Part shown: positions 13,910 to 19,362 of the stretch, piece after piece
How positions within the stretch are numbered: position 1 is the first letter of the stretch
Layout: the number at the start of each line of letters is the position of its first letter
Origin: CAG-826 sp964504595
GTDB lineage: Bacteria > Bacillota_I > Bacilli_A > RFN20 > CAG-826
Length of the DNA stretch: 19,362 nt
Assembly: GCA_964504595.1 (NCBI GenBank)
Contig: CAZDEE010000020.1
Span: forward strand, 1-19,362
Direction of reading: 5' to 3'
Notes under the pieces: model-generated
What the model saw: the letters and a program-made list of their open reading frames with translations, nothing else
Database searches by the model: none
Told to the model about the DNA's origin: nothing
Translations under genes and position numbers: made by a program

Positions 13910-15067
13910 TTACGCAAAGAAATTAACTAAAGCTCTTTTAAAATAATCGATGAATTTCATTAATTGAATGTCTTCTAAAACTGTTAATTCAAATCGATAT
14001 TCATTTTTATCTTGATCTTCAACAATTAAATAACCAACAACTTCCTCTTTTTTTATAGGCGCGGTTTTTTTAGTAATTTCAATTCTTACGGATAAAGAAT
14101 CTTTTATAGTTCCTTTTGGAACAATAAGATTAACTTCTTCTTTAGTATAAATTTTAGTATTACTAGTTAAGGATTTAAAAAAAGAATAATTACATAATTC
14201 TTTATGAAGTGGATAAAGCCTTATTAACTCTAATTTACTGAATCCATAATTTAAAAGTTTTGTTGTATCACTTGAACGATCAGCAATAGAATCTTCATTC
14301 ATAACTACAGATATCAATCTCACTCCATTTCTAATCGCGGTCGCTGTTAAATTATACTTTGCTAAAGTCGTATAGCCAGTTTTCAATCCATCCATGCCTT
14401 CATAATGACCTAGCATTTTATTTGTATTAACTAGCCAAAAAGGTGATGATGAATCTTCTCTAACATAAGCTTCTTTTAATCTTGTAAATTGGAATAATAA
14501 TTCTTTAAATTTAACTAAATTAAAGGCAATTATTGACATATCTCTTGGAGTTGTAACGTGCTCCTTATCATCAAAACCAGTAGGATTTTTAAAATAAGTA
14601 TTTTTCATACCTAATTCTTTCGCGGTTTGATTCATTTTTTGCACAAATGCAGATGTTGATCCTTCAAGATATTCTCCTAATGCCGTAATTGCGTCATTTG
14701 CAGAATTAATTGCGACCGCTTTAAACAAATCTTTAACGCTCATTTGTTCTCCACTTTCTAAAAATATTTGCGTTCCTCCCATACTTGAAGCATAAGAAGA
14801 ACATGTTACCATATCATCAAAAGATATTTTTCTTTCTTCAATGGCTTTTAATACTAAATACATTCCCATCATCTTTGTCATAGATGCAGGATAATGTTTC
14901 TCATCAGCATTTTCTTCATATAAAACTCTACCAGTATTGGCTTCAATTAAAATTGAATTTCTCGTATTTAGGCCTAGATTAGTATCATTAACAAACTCAT
15001 TATTTTTAGATGTTTCTTTAAGAGTTAAAAATGAAATGCTTAAAAATAAAGTTAATAATAATTTCAC
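13910..15067 (-). CDS. dacF: Serine D-alanyl-D-alanine carboxypeptidase, DacF type
   Basis: This 385-residue exported PBP5-type enzyme trims the terminal D-Ala of peptidoglycan stem peptides; DacF shapes spore cortex cross-linking. Residues 1–16 are a hydrophobic signal peptide. The catalytic triad of motifs is complete: SMTK (Ser62, Lys65), SAN (122–124) and KTG (229–231). The C-terminal about 110 residues are the beta-rich domain, ending in an amphipathic membrane anchor (MKFIDYFKRALVNFF). Start is a GTG behind GAGGTGG. Its place just upstream of spoIIAA, as in B. subtilis, makes it DacF rather than a vegetative DacA. The terminator behind it limits read-through into spoIIAA. Confidence 0.9.
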   Translation of the reverse strand: MKLLLTLFLSISFLTLKETSKNNEFVNDTNLGLNTRNSILIEANTGRVLYEENADEKHYPASMTKMMGMYLVLKAIEERKISFDDMVTCSSYASSMGGTQIFLESGEQMSVKDLFKAVAINSANDAITALGEYLEGSTSAFVQKMNQTAKELGMKNTYFKNPTGFDDKEHVTTPRDMSIIAFNLVKFKELLFQFTRLKEAYVREDSSSPFWLVNTNKMLGHYEGMDGLKTGYTTLAKYNLTATAIRNGVRLISVVMNEDSIADRSSDTTKLLNYGFSKLELIRLYPLHKELCNYSFFKSLTSNTKIYTKEEVNLIVPKGTIKDSLSVRIEITKKTAPIKKEEVVGYLIVEDQDKNEYRFELTVLEDIQLMKFIDYFKRALVNFFA

Positions 15068-15169
15068 TATTTATCCACCTCATTTAAATGTATGAAAATA
15101 GATGTTTTTTAGAACGAAAAGCATTTATTTATTATGATTTTTAATTTAAACTATTAAAAGGTGATAATA

Positions 15170-16453
15170 ATGGATTTTAAAACGCATTTACTAACTCACT
15201 TTCCAAGTGACTTAGTTGAAAATTTAATTGATTCTTTAAATAATGATGATTTTCATTCTATCCTCATTAATCCTAAAAAAATGAATGAAAATTTACTTTT
15301 TTCTTTATTTGGAAATTTACAAAAGCATCCTTTTGTTAAAAATGCATACTATTATGATAAGAACAAATTAGCACTAGGAAAAAATGTTTTTTTTGATGCT
15401 GGAGGGTATTATATTCAAGAACCAAGCGCCGCAATTGTATCATCTTTAATACCAATTAAAGAAAATGGAATAATCTTAGATATCTGTGCGGCACCTGGAG
15501 GAAAAACCACTCAATTAGCGTTTAATCATCCTAACAATTTAATTATAAGCAACGACTTATCTTATTCACGCGCACAAATACTTTCATCAAACATTGAAAA
15601 ATACGGTTTTGATAATGTTATCGTTACGGCAATGGACCCTAAGAAATTTCCTTCTCGTTTTAAAAATATGTTTTCAGCAATTATTTTAGATGCCCCTTGC
15701 TCAGGAAGTGGAATGTTTAGAAAAGAAAGTAAAATGAAAGATGACTGGACTTATGAAAAAGTCCTTAAATGTGCTTCTATTCAAAAAGACTTGATCGAAC
15801 TTGCTTCTACCTTTTTAGATAATGATGGTTATTTAATCTATTCAACTTGTTCATTTTCTTATGAGGAAGATGAACAAATAATCATTGATTTTTTAAAAAA
15901 TAATTCCGATTTTGAAATAATCAACCTTAATACTAGCCCTTCGTTTTATAGTCATCCTGATTTAAAAGAAGCTATTCACCTATTACCATCATTATTTAAT
16001 GGTGAAGGTCATTTTATTGCCTTACTTCATAAAAAAGGAGAATCGACAAAAAAAGAAATTTTATTCAAGTCTTCAATTAATAAATATGAAAATTTATTAA
16101 AAGATTTTCCTTTAAATAATTGCAATATAATTAATAAAAACAACTTACTGTATGCTTTTAGATTCCCATTCAACTACAATGATTTAACCATTTTACGACT
16201 AGGACTAGAAGTTGGAACGCTTAAAAACAATCGTTTAATTCCTTCTTTAGCGTTAGCAAGATATCTTAAGTGGGATAAAGATATACCTTTAAATGATATA
16301 CAAAAAGATAAATATCTACATGGCGAAGTACTTGAAGTTGACCAAAAATATAATGGCTATTGCACAGTTTCCTACTACGGATTAACTTTAGGTTTTGTTA
16401 AAGTTAATAATGGACAAGCTAAAAATCATTATCCAAAAGGTCTTCGAAGATAG
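15170..16453 (+). CDS. rsmF: RsmF-type 16S rRNA m5C methyltransferase (NOL1/NOP2/Sun family)
   Basis: This 427-residue cytoplasmic enzyme methylates cytosine C5 in rRNA using SAM. Motif I LDICAAPGGKT (103–113) binds SAM, with Asp129 as the likely ribose ligand. DAPCSGSGMFRKE carries Cys177, and YSTCSFSYEEDE carries the nucleophile Cys227. No NusB-like N-terminal domain is present, which excludes RsmB. The C-terminal about 150 residues fit the RsmF PUA-like extension. I chose the ATG at 15170: the in-frame GTG at 15161 is part of the ribosome binding site AAAAGGTGAT. The exact target nucleotide cannot be read from sequence. It is transcribed alone, divergent from dacF. Confidence 0.85.
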   Translation: MDFKTHLLTHFPSDLVENLIDSLNNDDFHSILINPKKMNENLLFSLFGNLQKHPFVKNAYYYDKNKLALGKNVFFDAGGYYIQEPSAAIVSSLIPIKENGIILDICAAPGGKTTQLAFNHPNNLIISNDLSYSRAQILSSNIEKYGFDNVIVTAMDPKKFPSRFKNMFSAIILDAPCSGSGMFRKESKMKDDWTYEKVLKCASIQKDLIELASTFLDNDGYLIYSTCSFSYEEDEQIIIDFLKNNSDFEIINLNTSPSFYSHPDLKEAIHLLPSLFNGEGHFIALLHKKGESTKKEILFKSSINKYENLLKDFPLNNCNIINKNNLLYAFRFPFNYNDLTILRLGLEVGTLKNNRLIPSLALARYLKWDKDIPLNDIQKDKYLHGEVLEVDQKYNGYCTVSYYGLTLGFVKVNNGQAKNHYPKGLRR

Positions 16454-16477
16454 GTTCTAATTATTCTTTAAATACTA

Positions 16478-16519
16478 AAAAATGTAAAGAACGAAAAATA
16501 CTTGGTTCTTTACATTTTT
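16478..16519. terminator. Bidirectional terminator between rsmF and the ABC transporter gene
   Basis: A perfect 15-bp inverted repeat (AAAAATGTAAAGAAC at 16478–16492 and its complement at 16505–16519) encloses a 12-nt loop. Both strands end in a T-rich tail. It lies 24 nt beyond the rsmF stop and 4 nt beyond the stop of the convergent transporter gene, so it serves both. Confidence 0.85.
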
Positions 16520-16523
16520 AATT

Positions 16524-19190
16524 TTATTCAGTTCTTAAAGCAACAACTGGATCCTTCTTTGAGGCAATTCTTGCTGGTACTAAACCTGATATTGAAGTTA
16601 ATAAAATACTAATAATAATCATAATAATTGCAGCACTAATTGGTAAAGTAGCAATTGTATAAATACCGCTTAACGAGCCCACAATTAAATTTATTAATCC
16701 CGATAATAAATATGTTACCGCAATTCCAACTACTCCTGAAAGACCTCCTATAATGAATGATTCTGAATTAAACAAGCGAGAAACATCTTTTTTACGTCCA
16801 CCTAAAGATCTTATAACACCAATTTCTTTAACACGTTCAATAACAGAAACATATGTAATAATAGCAATCATAACGGTTGAAACAACAAGCGATAATGCAG
16901 TAAATGCCACTAAGGCATAAGTTACAATATCAATCATTGTTGTAACTAAAGATATAACTATCGCTAAGGTATCTGTATAAATAATATCATTGCGATTTTC
17001 AGCAGTTATTGTTACCCCATTTACAACAACATCTCCTTCAGAATTCCATTGATCTAAATACGAAGTAACATCATCTTTATACTCAAAATCATATGGATAA
17101 ATTGCTAATTCATTAGGTAAATTAATTCCTCCAAGTTCCCTAAGAGTTATAGTATATGAATTATTGCCTAATAATGCTCCTAACATTGAGCTAGCTCCAA
17201 CATAGCAAGTAATATCATTATAATCTCTATTTTCAAAAGAATAATCCAAATTATAGGTAATACCATAAGAAATTGTCGTTCCACTATTAGGATCAGTATA
17301 AGCCATTGAAGTAATAGTATTACCATCAATTGAAGATGCATATTGACATATTTCTGATTCTAAATTATCAAGAATAACTCTCTTTGTAAATTCTGGGGTG
17401 TAATATACTCCACTATTTAAGCAGCCATAACTAATATCATCTTTTGCTCTTAAAATCGCGGTTATTTTAAATTCAATACCATCATCCCAAGTTTCATTTT
17501 CATATCCGGAATAGAAAAATGGATTTGTAGATGATAAAGGCTTGGTATAATCAGTTGAATTAATATTTTTAGTATAAATGGCATTATTAGGATAATATTT
17601 AAATGTTTTTCCTAATAATTCTTCATATGTGAACTTTGCTTTATCTAATGATGAATCATATTTCTCACTTTCAGAAGCTTTATAAGAAATATTGAAAAAT
17701 TCATTTTGCGTATAATATCCTAATTGACCAAGTAAAATATCAGTTAATTCTGTATCATCGCTAACAACTATCATTAATTCATTTGCTTCTGTAGCAAAAT
17801 AACTAGTTTCTGCATCAGATATTATGTCATATTGACTCTTGATAAAATCAATGTTATTTGGATATTGTTCAAAGCTATTTGTCACTTGAGAAATAATAGA
17901 TGCATAATCCTTTAATTCGGTTTCTTTTAGCATATTTGTATACATATTCTCAATTGCGGTTAAAGACATATTCTTTTTTCCGTATTTTTCAATATCGACA
18001 TCAGTGTAAATATTGTTCCGGACATTGATTCCATAATAAGTGGCAATCGCGGAATAATATTCACTTGGCATTTCATATAAATAATCAATGTATTCTTGAG
18101 TTATATCATTACTAATCATCATATTTTCAGTTAATTTATTTCTTTCAACAAGAGTATTAATCAAAAATTGAACATTAACTTTTCCATCTTCAATTGAATC
18201 CTTAATTAATTGATTTTTTTGCCCCGCTTCCATTCCTTCAAGTAAAAGGTCAAAACTCATTGTTTGTTCTTTAATAGTTATAGGATTACCAGATAACATA
18301 TCATCTTGCATTTTATTAACATAGTTTGTAACTCCTGTTGAAACCGATAAAACAGTTGCTACTCCAATGATACCAATTGAACCAGCAAAACAAACCATTG
18401 CGGTTCTTTTAAACTTTGATTTTAAATTTCTTGCTGATAATTTAAATCCAGTCCAGAAAGATAATTTTGATTTTTTTTCTTTTTGTTTAACTTCATACTT
18501 TTTAACTTCATAGTCATAAGGATTGCTATCAGATGTTATTCTACCATCTAATAAATTAATAATTCTTGTACTATATTGTGTAGCAAGTTCTGGGTTATGA
18601 GTAACCATAATAACAAGGCGATCTTTAGAGATTTCTTTAATCAATTCCATAATTTGAATTGATGTCTTTGTATCTAATGCTCCTGTAGGTTCATCTGCAA
18701 GTAAGATATCTGGTTCATTTACTAATGCTCGAGCAATGGCCACTCTTTGGCATTGACCTCCAGATAATTGATTTGGTTTTTTATTATATTGGTCGGATAA
18801 CCCTACTTTATCTAAAGCCGCTTTTGCGCGTTTTATTCTCTCTTCTTTAGAAACGCCACCAATGGTCAACGCCAATTCAACATTTTCTAAAACTGTTTGA
18901 TGAGGTATTAAATTATAACTTTGAAAAACAAATCCAATACGATGATTACGATAAGTATCCCAATCTCCATCTTTAAAATCACGTGTTGAAATATTATCAA
19001 TAAATAAATCTCCACTTGTATAATGATCAAGTCCACCAATGATATTTAACAATGTTGTTTTACCGCATCCTGATGGTCCTAAAATTGATACAAATTCATT
19101 TTTTCTAAAAGAAATATCAATTCCTTTTAAAGCATGAACCACCGTATCTGCGACAACATAATCTTTTGTTATTTTAGTAAGTTTTAACAT
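16524..19190 (-). CDS. Single-chain ABC transporter, ATPase fused to FtsX/MacB-type permease
   Basis: This is an 888-residue membrane protein. The N-terminal ATPase (1–220) has Walker A GPSGCGKTT (38–46), signature LSGGQ (142–146), Walker B LLADE (163–167) and the switch His198. One membrane helix follows at about 263–286. Then comes an unusually large extracytoplasmic region of about 460 residues, rich in Tyr, Asn, Asp and Thr. Three more helices lie near 755–782, 812–838 and 851–870, with the FtsX motif IERVKEIGVIRSLGG after the second helix. This is the MacB-like (type VII) layout that transmits force across the membrane rather than moving small solutes through it. Substrate unknown; no membrane-fusion or lipoprotein partner is adjacent. 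A strong GGGAGGT precedes the ATG. Confidence 0.85.
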   Translation of the reverse strand: MLKLTKITKDYVVADTVVHALKGIDISFRKNEFVSILGPSGCGKTTLLNIIGGLDHYTSGDLFIDNISTRDFKDGDWDTYRNHRIGFVFQSYNLIPHQTVLENVELALTIGGVSKEERIKRAKAALDKVGLSDQYNKKPNQLSGGQCQRVAIARALVNEPDILLADEPTGALDTKTSIQIMELIKEISKDRLVIMVTHNPELATQYSTRIINLLDGRITSDSNPYDYEVKKYEVKQKEKKSKLSFWTGFKLSARNLKSKFKRTAMVCFAGSIGIIGVATVLSVSTGVTNYVNKMQDDMLSGNPITIKEQTMSFDLLLEGMEAGQKNQLIKDSIEDGKVNVQFLINTLVERNKLTENMMISNDITQEYIDYLYEMPSEYYSAIATYYGINVRNNIYTDVDIEKYGKKNMSLTAIENMYTNMLKETELKDYASIISQVTNSFEQYPNNIDFIKSQYDIISDAETSYFATEANELMIVVSDDTELTDILLGQLGYYTQNEFFNISYKASESEKYDSSLDKAKFTYEELLGKTFKYYPNNAIYTKNINSTDYTKPLSSTNPFFYSGYENETWDDGIEFKITAILRAKDDISYGCLNSGVYYTPEFTKRVILDNLESEICQYASSIDGNTITSMAYTDPNSGTTISYGITYNLDYSFENRDYNDITCYVGASSMLGALLGNNSYTITLRELGGINLPNELAIYPYDFEYKDDVTSYLDQWNSEGDVVVNGVTITAENRNDIIYTDTLAIVISLVTTMIDIVTYALVAFTALSLVVSTVMIAIITYVSVIERVKEIGVIRSLGGRKKDVSRLFNSESFIIGGLSGVVGIAVTYLLSGLINLIVGSLSGIYTIATLPISAAIIMIIISILLTSISGLVPARIASKKDPVVALRTE

Positions 19191-19215
19191 GTTTTATACC
19201 TCCCTTTTTTTGCAT

Positions 19216-19250
19216 ATTAAGATATTATCTTAATTAAAAATTACTGTCAA
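19216..19250 (-). promoter_or_regulatory. Promoter of the ABC transporter gene with overlapping palindromic operator
   Basis: On the minus strand TTGACA (19245–19250, perfect -35) is followed after 17 bp by TAATAT (19222–19227). The -10 lies inside a palindrome at 19216–19234 with perfect 9-bp arms, ATTAAGATA and TATCTTAAT, around one central base. The layout suggests a dimeric repressor that blocks polymerase. The regulator is not encoded in the window. Confidence 0.65.
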
Positions 19251-19300
19251 TAAATATGACTAAACTTAATTAAAACTTAATCTTTCATTAATATAGAATT

Positions 19301-19362
19301 AAAAAAACGGTCCTATAAAAATTTTTAGGGTTTGAAAATTCGCTATAAATTTTTTTAGGGTC
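19301..19362 (-). repeat. Imperfect tandem repeat, possibly the terminator of the next upstream gene
   Basis: Two 19-bp copies, CTATAAAAATTTTTAGGGT (19313–19331) and CTATAAATTTTTTTAGGGT (19343–19361), share 17 of 19 bases with a 30-bp period. Read on the minus strand, 19347–19362 can pair with 19309–19324 (one mismatch, two wobble pairs), followed by G and seven T (19301–19307). That is a terminator layout. The window ends within the element, so the call stays open. Confidence 0.4.

Noticed and set aside
19301..19362. CRISPR array at the right edge
   Set aside because: Only two copies with a 30-bp period and an 11-bp gap between them, and the copies are not identical; no cas gene is present.
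1..19362. Mycoplasma-type code with TGA as Trp
   Set aside because: Tryptophans in conserved motifs are TGG, and TGA is used as a stop (for example sigF and spoIIAB).

Overview
The window is AT-rich (roughly 30% GC by eye), densely packed and read with the standard bacterial code: TGG encodes Trp and the genes end in TAA, TAG or TGA. Ribosome binding sites of the AGGAGG/AGGTGAT type, a Bacillus-like dacF–spoIIAA–spoIIAB–sigF order, spoVA genes and a Na+-pumping oxaloacetate decarboxylase point to an anaerobic, endospore-forming, low-GC Bacillota. An uncultured gut-type Bacilli, Erysipelotrichia or Clostridia lineage fits, but the sequence alone does not give the genus. No insertion sequence, phage gene, rRNA, tRNA or CRISPR array is visible.

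Left third (about 95–6065, minus strand): one tightly packed operon, pckA–oadA–oadG–biotin carrier–oadB–birA, with gaps of 1–12 nt after start correction. It has a candidate promoter at about 6036–6065 and a strong terminator at 95–143. PEP carboxykinase makes oxaloacetate from PEP with ATP gain, or the reverse. The membrane-bound decarboxylase breaks oxaloacetate down to pyruvate and CO2 while exporting Na+. BirA attaches the biotin the pump needs. The 334-nt leader before pckA holds a possible 25-codon ORF, an interrupted palindrome and a 14-bp repeat.

Middle (6081–9135): mnmA and dtd (tRNA thiolation and D-aminoacyl-tRNA proofreading) form a minus-strand pair, divergent from rarA (replication-fork AAA+ ATPase). 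rarA meets the sporulation block tail to tail with a 6-nt overlap, and its terminator lies inside the neighbouring gene.

Sporulation block (9084–15067, minus strand): dacF, then spoIIAA–spoIIAB–sigF (the anti-anti-sigma, anti-sigma and sigma-F switch), followed directly by spoVAC–spoVAD–spoVAE and a GerA-type spoVAF. A terminator follows dacF. Tandem Spo0A-box-like sites sit between dacF and spoIIAA, so the early forespore switch and the late dipicolinate-channel genes appear to share one transcription unit.

Right end (15170–19362): a plus-strand RsmF-type rRNA m5C methyltransferase and a convergent large single-chain ABC transporter (MacB/FtsX type) share a perfect 15-bp bidirectional terminator. 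The transporter has a clear promoter whose -10 lies inside a 19-bp palindrome. The right edge has two imperfect repeat copies that may be the terminator of the next gene.
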